From Streptomyces sp. NBC_00102 (GTDB lineage: Bacteria > Actinomycetota > Actinomycetes > Streptomycetales > Streptomycetaceae): a stretch of 64,000 nucleotides of DNA. The notes beneath the pieces were generated by a model. It was not told the origin of the DNA. It ran no database searches and was given only the letters and a program-made list of their open reading frames with translations. The position numbers and the translations under genes were made by a program. Location: the NCBI RefSeq assembly GCF_026343115.1, contig NZ_JAPEMC010000003.1:372001-436000 (forward strand), given 5' to 3'. Shown piece by piece: positions 26,820 through 37,222 of this stretch (position 1 is the first letter of the stretch; each line of letters starts with the position of its first letter).

Positions 26820-28481
26820 ATGCGCCCCACCCTGTCCAGACTCGGCCGCACCCTCGCAGTGGGGGTGAGCGGTCTCCTTCTCCTCTCCGCGTGCTCGTCC
26901 GGCGGTGACTCCACCGCGAAGACGGCGGGTTCGGGCAAGCCGGTGTCGGGCGGGACGCTCACCGCCGCCGTCGACACCGAGCCCGTCTCCTGGGACATCC
27001 ACGCCTCCACCCAGGACGTCACCGCGGAGATCTCCCGCGGGGTGTTCGACTCACTGGTCTCGCAGGACTCCGACGGCAAGTTCCACCCGTGGCTGGCCAC
27101 CAAGTGGGAGGTGTCGGAGGACTTCAAGAGCTACACCTTCCACCTGCGCGACGACGTGACCTTCACCGATGGGGCCAAGTTCGACGCCTCGGTCGTGAAG
27201 GCCAACTTCGACCACATCGTGGCCAAGGAGACCAAGTCGCTCTACGCGGCGAACCTCCTCGGCCCCTACACCGGTACCGACGTCATCGACCCGCGGACGG
27301 TGAAGGTCAACTTCTCCAAGGCGTTCGCCCCCTTCCTGCAGGCGGCCAGCACCACCTACCTCGGCTTCTACTCCCCCGAGGCGCTCAAGGCCGGCTCCGG
27401 CAAGCTCGCCGCCGGCGGTCCCGCCGACGTGGGCAGCGGTCCCTTCGTCTTCAGTGCCTACACCAAGGGCCAGTCGGCGACGCTCACCCGCAACCCCGAC
27501 TACGCCTGGGCCCCTGAGACGGCGACCCACACCGGTGCCGCCTACCTCGACAAGGTGGTCGTCCGCTTCCTGCCCACCGCCTCGGTGCGCGCCGGTGCGC
27601 TGACGAGCGGCCAGGTCCAGGTGGCCAAGGCGATTCCGCCGCAGAACGTCGCCTCGGTCAAGGCGGCCCCCGGCCTCAATCTCATCTCCCGGGCCAACCC
27701 GGGCGGCAACTACAACCTCTGGCTCAACGGCTCGATCGCGCCGCTCGACGACGTCCGTGTGCGCAAGGCGATCCAGCGCGGCATCGACGTCGAGCAGGAC
27801 GTGAAGACCGTGACCTTCGGCCAGTACCCCCGGGCCTGGAGCCCCATCAGCCCCACCACGCCGGACTACGACAAGTCCCTGGAGGGAAGCTGGCCCTACG
27901 ACCCGAAGCTCTCGGCCCAGCTGCTGGACGAGGCCGGCTGGACCGGCAGGGACGCGCAGGGGTACCGCACCAAGGCGGGCAAGCGGCTCACCGTGGACTG
28001 GCCGCAGCTTTCCATCCAGGCGACCCGCGAGGGGCGTGACGTGCTCGGGCAGGCCGTGCAGGCGGACCTGAAGAAGGTCGGCATCGAGGTCAAGCGGCCG
28101 AACCTGGACATCGGTACGTACAACACCCAGGTCTACGGCGGCAAGGCGAACATCATCGACCTCAGCTGGCCCCGGTTCGAGCCGGACGTGCTGTGGCTCT
28201 TCTTCAACTCCGCCAGCGCGCCCGCCAAGGGCGGCCTCAACGCCACCTTCATCGCCGACCCGTCCTTCGACAAGTGGACCGACCAGGGCCGGGCGACGCT
28301 GGACGAGAAGACCCGCGCCGACGTCTACCCGAAGGTGCAGCAGCGGGGCATCGATCTCGCCGTCGTCGTCCCCCTGTACACGCAGGTGTCCCTCGTCGGG
28401 CAGTCCGACAAGGTGAAGGGGCTCACCTTCAACCCGAGCAACTGGCTGACGTACTACGACGCCTGGCTGGCGAAGAAGTGA
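26820..28481 (+). CDS. ABC transporter substrate-binding lipoprotein (SBP_bac_5)
   Basis: A 553-residue lipoprotein. The ATG at 26820 is chosen over the upstream in-frame GTG (26733) because it has TGGAG at the right distance and gives a proper signal peptide with lipobox LLLLSAC. The mature part is the class C oligopeptide/nickel-binding fold (VSGGTLTAAVDTEPVSWDIH, SYTFHLRDDVTFTDGAKFDA). It captures a small peptide, opine, metal complex or organosulfur compound outside the membrane. Its stop overlaps the first permease (GTGA). Confidence 0.93.
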   Translation: MRPTLSRLGRTLAVGVSGLLLLSACSSGGDSTAKTAGSGKPVSGGTLTAAVDTEPVSWDIHASTQDVTAEISRGVFDSLVSQDSDGKFHPWLATKWEVSEDFKSYTFHLRDDVTFTDGAKFDASVVKANFDHIVAKETKSLYAANLLGPYTGTDVIDPRTVKVNFSKAFAPFLQAASTTYLGFYSPEALKAGSGKLAAGGPADVGSGPFVFSAYTKGQSATLTRNPDYAWAPETATHTGAAYLDKVVVRFLPTASVRAGALTSGQVQVAKAIPPQNVASVKAAPGLNLISRANPGGNYNLWLNGSIAPLDDVRVRKAIQRGIDVEQDVKTVTFGQYPRAWSPISPTTPDYDKSLEGSWPYDPKLSAQLLDEAGWTGRDAQGYRTKAGKRLTVDWPQLSIQATREGRDVLGQAVQADLKKVGIEVKRPNLDIGTYNTQVYGGKANIIDLSWPRFEPDVLWLFFNSASAPAKGGLNATFIADPSFDKWTDQGRATLDEKTRADVYPKVQQRGIDLAVVVPLYTQVSLVGQSDKVKGLTFNPSNWLTYYDAWLAKK

Positions 28482-29422
28482 CGGCGTCGGCGACGGTCCT
28501 GGCCGGCGGGATCGCCAGGCGGCTGGGCTCGGCAGTGGCCGTACTGCTGGGGGCGGCGACCCTGGCGTTCCTCACCCTCCAGCTCATCCCCGGCGACCCC
28601 GTCTCCGTCCTGCTCGGCCCCTCCAACGCCGGCTCCCCCGAGGTGCGGGCGGAGATCGCCCGGGAGTACGGATTTGACCGGCCCGTCGCCGACCAGTACC
28701 TGCACTACCTGGGACGGCTCCTCCAGGGCGACCTGGGGCAGTCGTACCAACTCCAGCGTCCGGTTTGGTCGCTGATGACTGATCAGCTCTGGCCGACCGT
28801 ACAACTGGCCCTGTCCGCACTGGTCCTGGCCGTCGTCCTCGCGGTGGTTTCCGCGGTGGCGACGGCCGGGCGCCGGCCCGCCTTCCGCGCGGTCGCCTCG
28901 GTCTGGGAGCTGATCTCGGCGTCCACCCCGTCCTACTGGGTCGGGATCGTGCTGCTGACGGTGTTCTCCTTCCGGTTCCACGTCTTCCCGGTGGCCGGGG
29001 CGGAGGACTTCGCCTCGCTGGTGCTGCCCGCCGTCACCCTGGCGCTCCCGCTCACCGGAGTACTGGCGCAGGTGCTGCGCGAGGGGCTCGAAGCCGCCCT
29101 GGAGCAGCCGTTCGTGGTCACCGCCCGCTCGCGCGGGGTGGGCCGCACGGCGGTACGGCTCCGGCACGCCCTGCGGCACTGCGCGGTACCGCTGCTCACC
29201 CTGACGGGGTGGCTCACCGGGTCCCTGATCGGGGGCGCGGTGCTGGTGGAGACGGTCTTCGGCCGGCCAGGGATCGGCTCGCTCGTCCTCCAGGCGGTGA
29301 GCGCCAAGGACATGCCGGTGGTGATCGGCGTGGTGCTGCTCTCGGCCTTCGTCTTCGTCGTGATCTCCACCGTGGTGGAGCTGCTCTACCCCGTCATCGA
29401 CCCGCGGCTCAGGAGCGCCTGA
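28478..29422 (+). CDS. ABC transporter permease (DppB type)
   Basis: A 314-residue inner-membrane permease starting at the GTG that overlaps the binding-protein stop by 4 bases. It begins with the typical AFLTLQLIPGDPVSVLLGP first helix and external loop and has about six helices. The EAA-like loop with VTARSRGVGRTAVRLRHALR contacts the ATPase. It forms a heterodimer with the next gene product. Confidence 0.95.
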   Translation: MTASATVLAGGIARRLGSAVAVLLGAATLAFLTLQLIPGDPVSVLLGPSNAGSPEVRAEIAREYGFDRPVADQYLHYLGRLLQGDLGQSYQLQRPVWSLMTDQLWPTVQLALSALVLAVVLAVVSAVATAGRRPAFRAVASVWELISASTPSYWVGIVLLTVFSFRFHVFPVAGAEDFASLVLPAVTLALPLTGVLAQVLREGLEAALEQPFVVTARSRGVGRTAVRLRHALRHCAVPLLTLTGWLTGSLIGGAVLVETVFGRPGIGSLVLQAVSAKDMPVVIGVVLLSAFVFVVISTVVELLYPVIDPRLRSA

Positions 29423-29426
29423 CCCC

Positions 29427-30329
29427 ATGGCACGTACCCTCGTCCCCGAACCCGCCACCGGCGGTCCCGTCGCCGTCGCGTCCGCACCCGCGCGCACACG
29501 GCGGTGGGCCGGAGCGTTCGCCTCCGTTCCGCCGACCGTGGTGGTGGCGGGCGTCCTGCTGCTGCTCATCGTGCTGGTGGCGGTGGCACCGGGCCTGTTC
29601 ACCGATGTCCCGCCCTCCGCGATCGATCCGCTCGACGCGCTGAAGGGTCCCAGCTCCTCGCACTGGCTGGGGACCGACCAGCTGGGCCGGGACCTGTTCT
29701 CCCGCATCCTCCACGGCGCACGGCCTTCCTTGCTGCTGGGCTTCGGATCGACGGTCATCGCGGTGGCCGGAGGCACCGTGATCGGTCTCGCCGCGGCGCT
29801 GGGCGGCCGGGCGGCCGACGGGATCCTGATGCGGCTGGCGGACATCCTGCTGGCGCTGCCCGGGCTCCTGCTGGCGCTGCTGGTGGTGACGGTGCTGGGC
29901 ACCGGCACGGTCAACGTGATGCTGGCCATCGGCATCGCCTTCGTCCCCGGCTACGCCCGGCTCGTGCGCGCGGAGGCCCTGGTGGTCCGCCGCTCGGGGT
30001 ACGTCGAGTCGGCCGTGGCCCTCGGGCTGCCGCGCCGGCAGATCGTGTTGCGGCACATCCTGCCGAACGCCCTGGCTCCTCTGCTGACCCTGGCGACGGT
30101 GGGGTTCGGCACCGCGCTGATCTCCGCTTCCGGGCTCAGCTTCCTCGGTCTCGGCCCTGCCGCCCCCTCGCCCGAATGGGGGGCGCTGCTCTCCGCGGGG
30201 CGCGACTTCCTCCAGACGGCGTGGTGGATCGGGGTGTTCCCCGGCGCGGCCGTCACGACGACGGTGATCGCCGTCAACGTGGTCGGCCGTCACGCCCAGC
30301 AGCGCTTCACCCGGAGGTCCGGCCGATGA
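29427..30329 (+). CDS. ABC transporter permease (DppC type)
   Basis: A 300-residue permease 4 bases after its partner. It carries the DppC signature [20 protein letters not shown] after the first helix and the EAA loop [20 protein letters not shown] before the final helices. It overlaps the ATPase gene by 4 bases. The full permease pair plus binding protein and ATPase makes a complete importer. Confidence 0.95.
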   Translation: MARTLVPEPATGGPVAVASAPARTRRWAGAFASVPPTVVVAGVLLLLIVLVAVAPGLFTDVPPSAIDPLDALKGPSSSHWLGTDQLGRDLFSRILHGARPSLLLGFGSTVIAVAGGTVIGLAAALGGRAADGILMRLADILLALPGLLLALLVVTVLGTGTVNVMLAIGIAFVPGYARLVRAEALVVRRSGYVESAVALGLPRRQIVLRHILPNALAPLLTLATVGFGTALISASGLSFLGLGPAAPSPEWGALLSAGRDFLQTAWWIGVFPGAAVTTTVIAVNVVGRHAQQRFTRRSGR

Positions 30330-32191
30330 ACCCCACCGTGTCACCGCTGCTGACCGTCGACGGGCTGGACGTCACCTTCCGCCGCGACGGGGAGGTGCGC
30401 GCCGTCCGTGACGTGTCCTTCTCACTGGACCGGGGCGAGTGCCTCGCCGTGGTCGGGGAGTCGGGGTCGGGCAAGAGCGTGACCGCCCGCACCCTGCTCG
30501 GGCTGACCGGAACCCAGGCTTCGGTGTCCGCCCGGCGTCTGGAATTCGACGGCACCGACCTCACCGCCCTCTCCGAGCGCCAGTGGCGCGCCCTGCGCGG
30601 GCGCCGCATCGGCCTGGTGCTCCAGGACGCGCTGGTCTCGCTCGACCCGCTGCGCACGGTGGGTGCCGAGGTGGGCGAGACGCTGCGCGAACACTCCCTC
30701 GCATCGGGTCCCGCGGTGCGGGAGCGGACGCTCGCGCTGCTGTCGGAGGCCGGCATCCCCGACCCGGAGCGGCGGGCCGCGGAGTACCCGCACCAGCTGT
30801 CCGGCGGGCTGCGCCAACGCGCCCTGATCGCCTCCGCGCTGTCCGGTGCCCCGGAGTTGCTGGTGGCGGACGAGCCGACGACGGCCCTGGACGTGACGGT
30901 GCAGGCCCAGGTGCTGGACCTGCTGGGACGGCTGGTCGACCAGGGAACCGCGCTGCTGCTGATCAGCCACGACCTGTCGGTGGTGGCCAGGCTCGCGGAC
31001 CGGGTGGCGGTGATGTACGGCGGCCTGGTCGTCGAGCAGGGGCGGGCCGCCGACGTGCTGAAGAATCCCCGGCACCCTTACACCCGGGCGCTGCTGGCGG
31101 CGGTGCCGACGGTCGGTTCCAAGGGGCGCGCGCTCTCCGTGGCGACCGCGCCGCAGCCCGCCGCCGGTCCGGGCGGCTGCCCGTACGCGGCGCGCTGCCT
31201 CTCGGCGGACGACCTGTGCCGTACGGAACTCCCGGCGGCGACAGCCGACGGGGACGGGCACCTGACGCTCTGCCGGTACCCCGGCGGGCCGGTCCCGCTC
31301 GCGACTCCGGACGCCTCCCGGCCCCGGGCGAAGGCGACGGCGGTCGCGGTGCCCCGGGACGAGCCGGCGGTGGGCGCGGGTCCGGCGCTGCTGGAGGTGG
31401 CGGGCGTCTCCAAGAGCTTCCGGGCGCCCGGCGGTGGTTCCTGGACCGCGGTGAACGACGTCTCGTTCCGCATCGGCGCGGGGGAGACCCTGGGGCTGGT
31501 CGGCGAGTCGGGTTCCGGCAAGACGACGACGGCCCGCATCGTGCTGGGTCTGACGGAGCCGGACGAGGGCTCCGTACGGTTCGAGGGAGAGGCCTGGAGC
31601 GGGTTGCCCGAGCGCGCGCGGCGCGACCGGAGGCGTCATCTCCAGGTGGTCCACCAGGACCCGCTCGGCTCCTTCGACCCCCGGCACACCGTTCGGCGGA
31701 TCGTCGCCGAGGCGGCGGCGAGGGCGGGCGTCCCGCGCGGCCGGGCTCGTACCGCGCGGGTCGCCGAACTCCTGGACCAGGTGGGCCTGTCGGCCGCGCT
31801 CGCCGACCGGCGCCCGCTGCAGCTCTCCGGAGGACAGCGTCAACGCGTGGCCATCGCCCGGGCGTTGGCCACCGAGCCCCGGCTGATCGTCTGCGACGAG
31901 CCGGTCTCCGCGCTGGACGTGTCGATCCAGGCCCAGGTGCTCGACCTGCTGGCCCAACTCCAGCGGGAGTTGGACCTCGCCCTGCTGTTCATCTCGCACG
32001 ACCTGGGGGTCGTCCACCACGTGAGCGACCGGGTGATCGTGATGAAGGACGGCGAACTGGTCGAGTCGGGGCACGTGGAGCAGATCTTCGACCGCCCCGC
32101 GCACCCGTACACCCGCGAACTGCTCGCCGCGCTGCCCCGTCCGGATCTGGACCCGGCGCCCGAGCGCGACCAGGAAGGGGTACGGGCATGA
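30326..32191 (+). CDS. Double ABC ATPase (DppD-DppF fusion)
   Basis: A 621-residue protein with two nucleotide-binding domains in one chain. NBD1 (about 5-320) has Walker A GESGSGKS, the signature [12 protein letters not shown] and Walker [16 protein letters not shown]2 (about 350-615) has [21 protein letters not shown] and [12 protein letters not shown]. The Cys-containing insert of the oligopeptide ATPase family lies between them ([16 protein letters not shown]). It energises the transporter. Its TGA overlaps the ATG of the type II thioesterase (ATGA), so both should be translated together. Confidence 0.96.
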   Translation: MNPTVSPLLTVDGLDVTFRRDGEVRAVRDVSFSLDRGECLAVVGESGSGKSVTARTLLGLTGTQASVSARRLEFDGTDLTALSERQWRALRGRRIGLVLQDALVSLDPLRTVGAEVGETLREHSLASGPAVRERTLALLSEAGIPDPERRAAEYPHQLSGGLRQRALIASALSGAPELLVADEPTTALDVTVQAQVLDLLGRLVDQGTALLLISHDLSVVARLADRVAVMYGGLVVEQGRAADVLKNPRHPYTRALLAAVPTVGSKGRALSVATAPQPAAGPGGCPYAARCLSADDLCRTELPAATADGDGHLTLCRYPGGPVPLATPDASRPRAKATAVAVPRDEPAVGAGPALLEVAGVSKSFRAPGGGSWTAVNDVSFRIGAGETLGLVGESGSGKTTTARIVLGLTEPDEGSVRFEGEAWSGLPERARRDRRRHLQVVHQDPLGSFDPRHTVRRIVAEAAARAGVPRGRARTARVAELLDQVGLSAALADRRPLQLSGGQRQRVAIARALATEPRLIVCDEPVSALDVSIQAQVLDLLAQLQRELDLALLFISHDLGVVHHVSDRVIVMKDGELVESGHVEQIFDRPAHPYTRELLAALPRPDLDPAPERDQEGVRA

Positions 32192-32964
32192 CGACCGGGC
32201 TCGACACCGGACTCTGGATCCGGCGCTTCCACCCCTCCCCCGGGGCCGGCGCCCGTCTGGTGTGCTTCCCGCACGCCGGTGGCTCCGCGGGATTCTGGTT
32301 CGCGCTCTCCGCTCGGCTCCATCCCCGGGTGGAGGTGCTGGCCGTCCAGTACCCGGGGCGCCAGGAGCGCCGGGCGGAACCGCCGGCCGAGGACATCGGC
32401 AGCCTGGCCGACGCGCTCGCCGGGGAACTGGAGCCTTGGTGGGACGCGCCGCCCGCGTTCCTGGGGCACAGCATGGGCGCGGTGGTGGCGTACGAGACGG
32501 CCCGCCGGCTGTCGGCGGCCACCGGGGCCGGGCCCGCCGCGCTCTTCGCCTCCGGGCGCCGCGCCCCGTCCACCCGGCGCGAGGAGACCCTCCATCTCGC
32601 CGACGACGGGACGCTGTTGGCGGAGATCGTCCGGCAGGGCGGCACCCCGGCCACCCTGCTGGAGGAGCCGGAGCTGGTGGAGATGATCCTCCCGGCGCTG
32701 CGCGGCGACTACCGGGCGATCGAGCGCTACCGGTATCTCCCGGGCCCCCTCCTCGACACCCCGGTCACCGTGCTGACCGGCAGCGAGGACCCCAAGGTGA
32801 CACCCGGGGAGGCGCGGGCGTGGAAGGACCACACCACCGGCGCCACGGAGGTGCTGACCTTCACGGGTGGCCATTTCTTCCCCCTCCAGCACCAGGACCG
32901 GATCGGAGCGTTGATCGAGGAACGGCTGTTGCCGGGGGCCGCGCCACCGCAGTCGCGGCCCTGA
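32188..32964 (+). CDS. Type II thioesterase (PKS editing)
   Basis: A 258-residue alpha/beta hydrolase. The family start [13 protein letters not shown] is present, with GHSMG (Ser95), Asp201 and GGHFF (His229) as catalytic triad. Type II thioesterases remove wrong acyl groups from ACPs of modular synthases, here presumably those encoded at 37-58 kb. It is unusual in overlapping the ABC ATPase gene by 4 bases on the plus strand, so it is expressed from the transporter transcript rather than with the synthases, which are on the other strand. The LAL regulator gene follows after 29 bp. Confidence 0.94.
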   Translation: MTTGLDTGLWIRRFHPSPGAGARLVCFPHAGGSAGFWFALSARLHPRVEVLAVQYPGRQERRAEPPAEDIGSLADALAGELEPWWDAPPAFLGHSMGAVVAYETARRLSAATGAGPAALFASGRRAPSTRREETLHLADDGTLLAEIVRQGGTPATLLEEPELVEMILPALRGDYRAIERYRYLPGPLLDTPVTVLTGSEDPKVTPGEARAWKDHTTGATEVLTFTGGHFFPLQHQDRIGALIEERLLPGAAPPQSRP

Positions 32965-32993
32965 CGTCCTCGCCGGTCCCCACCCGAGAGCAG

Positions 32994-35900
32994 ATGTCCG
33001 AAATTCGCGCGACGCGGCCGCGTCGCCGAGATGTGGAGCTTGTTGTGGTTTTTGTCGAGCGTGAGAACCAGTTGACGCGACTTCGAGAGCTGCTGGCCGA
33101 CTGTCTCGGCGGACGCGGGAGCGTCGTCGCCGTCAGCGGTCCGGTGGCGGCCGGAAAGACCGAACTGCTCCACGTCTTCTGCGAGATCGCGGCCGGCGAG
33201 GGCGCCGTGGTGCTGCACGCGGCAGCCAGATGCTCCGAACAGGACGTGCCGCTGGGCGTCGTGGGCCAGCTCTTCGGCCGTGAGCACTTCACGGCCGAAG
33301 AGCGCGCCCGTGCACTGGATCTGCCCGAGGACGGTGGGTCGGCGACCTGCGACGCGGACCTGCTGTCCGACGGCCCCGCACCGACGCGTGCCGGCCGGAT
33401 CCACTGGGAGTCGGTCCGGGCGCTGTCGAAGCGCGTGCCGGTGGTGCTGGCGGTCGACGATCTGCACTTCGCCGACCCCGCGTCGCTGAACTCCCTGATC
33501 CACATGGGCGGTCTGCTCCGCGCCTCCCGGGTCCTGATCGTGGTGACCGAGTCCGATCCGCCCACCGACGGGAACGCGACGGAGCGGGCCTGGCGCACGC
33601 CGCTGCTCCGGCAGCGGCACTTCACCCGCGTACGGGTCCGCCCGCTCTCCCCCGCGGCCACCGGCCGGATGCTCGCCGGACTGCCGGGCGGCGTCCTCGC
33701 GCCGCCCGCCCCGGACGGCACCACCGCGTCCTGGCACCGGCTCAGCGGCGGGAACCCGCTGCTGCTGCGGGCGCTCGCGGAAGACTGGTACGAACGTCCC
33801 GGCGGGCCGGTCGGGGCACGGGAGCCGCGTGCGGGGGCGGAGTTCGGCCGGGCGGTGGATGCTTGCGTACGCAGGGCGGGGCGCCGGTTCCGCGACGCGG
33901 CCCGCGCGCTCGCGGTGCTGGACGCCTCCGGCTCGCACCACCGCCTGGCCCGGCTGCTCGGGCAGCCGCAGCCGGAGGTGGATGAGACGCTGGGGGCGAT
34001 GGACGCGATCGGCGTCCTGGACGAGGGCCGCTACCGCCACCCCGCGGCGGGCGCCGCCGTGCTGGCGGGCATGCCCGCCGCCGAGCGCTCGGCGCTGCAC
34101 CGGGCCGCGGCCCGGCTGCTCCACGGGGCCGGGGACCCCGCGTCCGCCGTCGCCGTCCATCTCCTGGCGGGCCGGCACGGCGACGAGCCCTTCGCCCTGC
34201 CGGTGCTGCTGGAGGCGGCCCGCGAGTCCCTGCGCCGGGACGACACGGGGTTCGCGGACGCGTGCCTCGCCCTGGCGGCGGATGCCTGCGCGGACGAGGA
34301 GCAGTTGGTGACGGTCACCATGCTGCGGAGCCTGGTCGACTCGCGGAGCGACCCGGACACGGCCTGCCGGAGGCTGCGGCCGCTGGTGGACGCGCTGCGG
34401 GAGGGCCGCCTGACCGGCTGCCAGAGCGTGTCCCTCCTCGGGCGGCTGCTCCGCCACGGCAGCGGGGACGAGATCACGCTCGCGCTCGGCCGGCTCGAAC
34501 GGTTCGCGGACACCCTGGACCCGGTCGCGGCGTCCGAGTACCTCGCCGCGAGGGAGTGGCTGCGCGCCTCGCATCCGGCGCTGCTGCGGGAGTCCGGCCC
34601 TCCGTTCCGGACCGCACGGGCGGCCGGCCGGAACGGACGGGTCGTCGCGCGGGGCGGGAGGGCCGAGGCGGTCCGGGCGGCGACGGACGGGACGCCGAGG
34701 GCGATGGGGGCCGTACTGAACGGGCTGCTGCGTTCGGGTCCCGACCAGGACACCGTACGGAGCGCCGAACTCGCTCTGCAGTCGACCCCGTTGGACGACG
34801 AGGGCTTCGACACGCTCCACCTCGCCCTGTCCGTGCTGGTGTATGCGGACCGCTCGGACCTGGCGGTGGGCTGGTGCGACGGCTTGTACCGGGAGGCGGC
34901 CGAGCGTGGCGCCCCGGCGTGGCAGGCGCTGTTCGCGGCGGTGCGGGCGGAGATCGCCGTCCGGCAGGGCGACGCGCGGCTCGCGGAACGTACCGCCCGG
35001 CGGGCCATGTCTCTTATGTCGACCGGGAGTTGGGGCGTACTGATCGGTTCTCCGCTCTCCAGTCTGCTGCTCTCCGCCACCGCGGCCGGTACGGTGCCGG
35101 AGACCGGGATCCCGCGTACCTGGACCCTGCCCGAGCAGTTGTTCCAGACGCGGTACGGCGTCCAGTACCTCCACGCGCGCGGCCGGCAGCGTCTCTCGCT
35201 CGATCTGCTGCACGCGGCGCTGGACGATCTGACGCACTGCGGACGGCTGCTGCGGGAGTGGGACATCGACCAGCCCGCGTTCGTGCCGTGGCGGAGCGAC
35301 GCGGTGACGGCGCTGCTGCGGCTCGGCAGGACCGACGAGGCCCGCCGGCTCGCGTCCGAGCAGCTCGGTCTGGTCTCGCCCGAGCAGCCCCGGGCCCGGG
35401 GAATGGCGCTGCGGACGGCTGCCTCCGTGTCCGATCCGAGGCGGCGCGCGGCGCTGCTGCGGGAGTCGGCGGACCTGCTGGATGCCGCCGGTGACCGCTT
35501 GGAGCTTGCGCGTGCCCTCGCCGATCTGAGCGCGGTGCACATCCGGGCGGGCCAGACCGGCAGGGCGCGGATGGTCGCCCGGCAGGCCCAGGAGATCGCG
35601 GAGGAACAGGGGTTCGCCCCGCTCTCCCGACGGCTCGCCGCACAGGAGTCCCAGGCGGTGAAGGACGACCGGGAGACCGGCGTCACTCTGCTCAGCGGCT
35701 CGGAGTCGCAGGTGGCGGCGCTCGCGGTGGCCGGCCATTCGAACCGGGAGATCGCCGAGAAGCTGTTCATCACCGTCAGCACGGTGGAGCAGCATCTGAC
35801 GCACGCCTACCGCAAGCTCCGGGTGAAGGGCCGGGCGGATCTTCCGAGTTCGCTGCGGGAGCACGGCCGGGCGCAGCAGCCGGCCGGACAGCCCGCGGGT

Positions 35901-36002
35901 GGCCGGGCGCGTGAGCACACGCGCCCGGCCGGGGGTCAGAGCGCGGCCGGGGCGGGAGGCACCGGCAGTCCGAGCAGCCCGCGCAGCGTGTCCGCCTCGT
36001 AG
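32994..36002 (+). CDS. LAL-type LuxR-family regulator
   Basis: A 1002-residue regulator. The N-terminal AAA/ATPase module has VERENQLTRLRELL, Walker A GPVAAGKT (about 49-56) and Walker B VVLAVDDLHFAD (about 148-158). A long helical, TPR-like middle follows. The C-terminal LuxR HTH (about 895-960) reads SESQVAALAVAGHSNREIAE and TVSTVEQHLTHAYRKL. Large ATP-binding LuxR regulators are usual pathway-specific activators of Streptomyces macrolide and polyene clusters. The C-terminus overlaps the convergent monooxygenase gene by 67 bp. The start could also be a slightly later GTG/TTG near VELVVVFVEREN. Confidence 0.94.
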   Translation: MSEIRATRPRRRDVELVVVFVERENQLTRLRELLADCLGGRGSVVAVSGPVAAGKTELLHVFCEIAAGEGAVVLHAAARCSEQDVPLGVVGQLFGREHFTAEERARALDLPEDGGSATCDADLLSDGPAPTRAGRIHWESVRALSKRVPVVLAVDDLHFADPASLNSLIHMGGLLRASRVLIVVTESDPPTDGNATERAWRTPLLRQRHFTRVRVRPLSPAATGRMLAGLPGGVLAPPAPDGTTASWHRLSGGNPLLLRALAEDWYERPGGPVGAREPRAGAEFGRAVDACVRRAGRRFRDAARALAVLDASGSHHRLARLLGQPQPEVDETLGAMDAIGVLDEGRYRHPAAGAAVLAGMPAAERSALHRAAARLLHGAGDPASAVAVHLLAGRHGDEPFALPVLLEAARESLRRDDTGFADACLALAADACADEEQLVTVTMLRSLVDSRSDPDTACRRLRPLVDALREGRLTGCQSVSLLGRLLRHGSGDEITLALGRLERFADTLDPVAASEYLAAREWLRASHPALLRESGPPFRTARAAGRNGRVVARGGRAEAVRAATDGTPRAMGAVLNGLLRSGPDQDTVRSAELALQSTPLDDEGFDTLHLALSVLVYADRSDLAVGWCDGLYREAAERGAPAWQALFAAVRAEIAVRQGDARLAERTARRAMSLMSTGSWGVLIGSPLSSLLLSATAAGTVPETGIPRTWTLPEQLFQTRYGVQYLHARGRQRLSLDLLHAALDDLTHCGRLLREWDIDQPAFVPWRSDAVTALLRLGRTDEARRLASEQLGLVSPEQPRARGMALRTAASVSDPRRRAALLRESADLLDAAGDRLELARALADLSAVHIRAGQTGRARMVARQAQEIAEEQGFAPLSRRLAAQESQAVKDDRETGVTLLSGSESQVAALAVAGHSNREIAEKLFITVSTVEQHLTHAYRKLRVKGRADLPSSLREHGRAQQPAGQPAGGRAREHTRPAGGQSAAGAGGTGSPSSPRSVSAS

Positions 36003-37099
36003 GCGGTCCGGAACGCGCCCCGGGCCTGGAGTTCGGGCACCAGTTCCCGGGTGATGGCGTGGAGGTCGTGAGGCAGGGCGCCGGGTCGCAGGCGGTACCC
36101 GGACAGCCCTGCCTCCTGCCATTCCAGGAGCAGGTCGGCGACTTCGGCCGGGGTCCCGGTGATGATCTCGGCGTCGGAGGCGTAGGTGCTGCCGTGCTCC
36201 TCGTTCAGGCGGGCGAGCCGCTCCGCAGCGCGGCCGGGGGTGCTGTCCAGGAAGACCACGAGGTCGCCGAAGACGTGCACCTTCTGGTCGGCGCGCCCGG
36301 CCGCGGCCTGCTCGGTCCTGATCTCCTCGACCGTGGCCCGTGCCTCCTCCGCGCTGTGGGGGGTGACCGAGACGACGTCGGCCGATCGGGCCCCGTACCG
36401 GTACGGCAGGGTGATGTGGGCGACGGTGAAGACGACCGGGTGGCCCTGGGGGGCGCGGGGGGCGAGGGACGGCGAGTCGATGGTGATCCAGTCGCCCGCC
36501 GCGCCGCCCAGGGGCTCGATCTCGGTGAAGCTGCCGTGCGGGTCCGGGTCGGCGGGGGCGAACCTGCCGGGCGCGGCGATGTCCCGCAGCGCCTTCTCGT
36601 CGTCCACTCCGTCCCAGAGCGCACGCACCACGCGCACCAGGTCGGCGGCGCGTTCGAAGAGTTCGGCCATCGGCGTCTGCACCTCGGGGGTGAAGATGTC
36701 GGCGATCACGATCGGCCGCGCGGGGGTGACCGGTGTGCGCCAGCCGGCCCGCCCGTCGCTGAGGTGGTCGAGGGTGGCGATCGCCTTCGCGACGTTCGTC
36801 GGCTGGGCGTGGTCGGTCACGATGCTCGGTATCAGTCCGATGCGCTCGGTGCGGGCGGCCAGCGCCGAGGCGACGAGGACGGCGTCCAGGCGGTGGTTCA
36901 CGTGCCCGGCGGGGCGCTTCGGCGGGTCCTCGACCGTGACGAAGTCCAGCAGTCCGCGTTCGGCCTCCTGGGCGAGGGCGGTCCAGTGCGCCAGGCCGAA
37001 GAGGTTCCCGGCCGGGGCGTCCGGCCCGGCGCCGGCCGCCGGGTGCCAGCCGACGTTGTCCAGTGCCACGGCGAGGTGCAGCGGCTGTGGTGCGGTCAT
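35936..37099 (-). CDS. LLM-class (luciferase-like) flavin-dependent monooxygenase
   Basis: A 387-residue TIM-barrel flavin monooxygenase with AGAGAAGAA before the ATG. The start LHLAVALDNVGWHPAAG and GLLDFVTVEDPP match the NtaA/SnaA/DszA branch, which uses FMNH2 and O2 to attack sulfur compounds, chelators or ketones. It lies 123 bp downstream of the last synthase gene on the same strand and could be on its transcript. It could be a tailoring enzyme of the polyketide. It could instead be the missing partner of the sulfur-type acyl-CoA dehydrogenase and ABC transporter across the regulator gene. Its 3' end overlaps that regulator gene tail to tail by 67 bp. Confidence 0.9.
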   Translation of the reverse strand: MTAPQPLHLAVALDNVGWHPAAGAGPDAPAGNLFGLAHWTALAQEAERGLLDFVTVEDPPKRPAGHVNHRLDAVLVASALAARTERIGLIPSIVTDHAQPTNVAKAIATLDHLSDGRAGWRTPVTPARPIVIADIFTPEVQTPMAELFERAADLVRVVRALWDGVDDEKALRDIAAPGRFAPADPDPHGSFTEIEPLGGAAGDWITIDSPSLAPRAPQGHPVVFTVAHITLPYRYGARSADVVSVTPHSAEEARATVEEIRTEQAAAGRADQKVHVFGDLVVFLDSTPGRAAERLARLNEEHGSTYASDAEIITGTPAEVADLLLEWQEAGLSGYRLRPGALPHDLHAITRELVPELQARGAFRTAYEADTLRGLLGLPVPPAPAAL

Positions 37100-37222
37100 C
37101 GTGTTCTTCTCTCTCGTGTTCTTCCGGGGTGCGGGTGGTGTCCGCCTGCGGACCGGCCGGCTGGGCGGCGGGTCCGCGGACGGGGTCCGTGGGTTCGGGC
37201 TCGGGCGGTCGGCCATGGGCGG

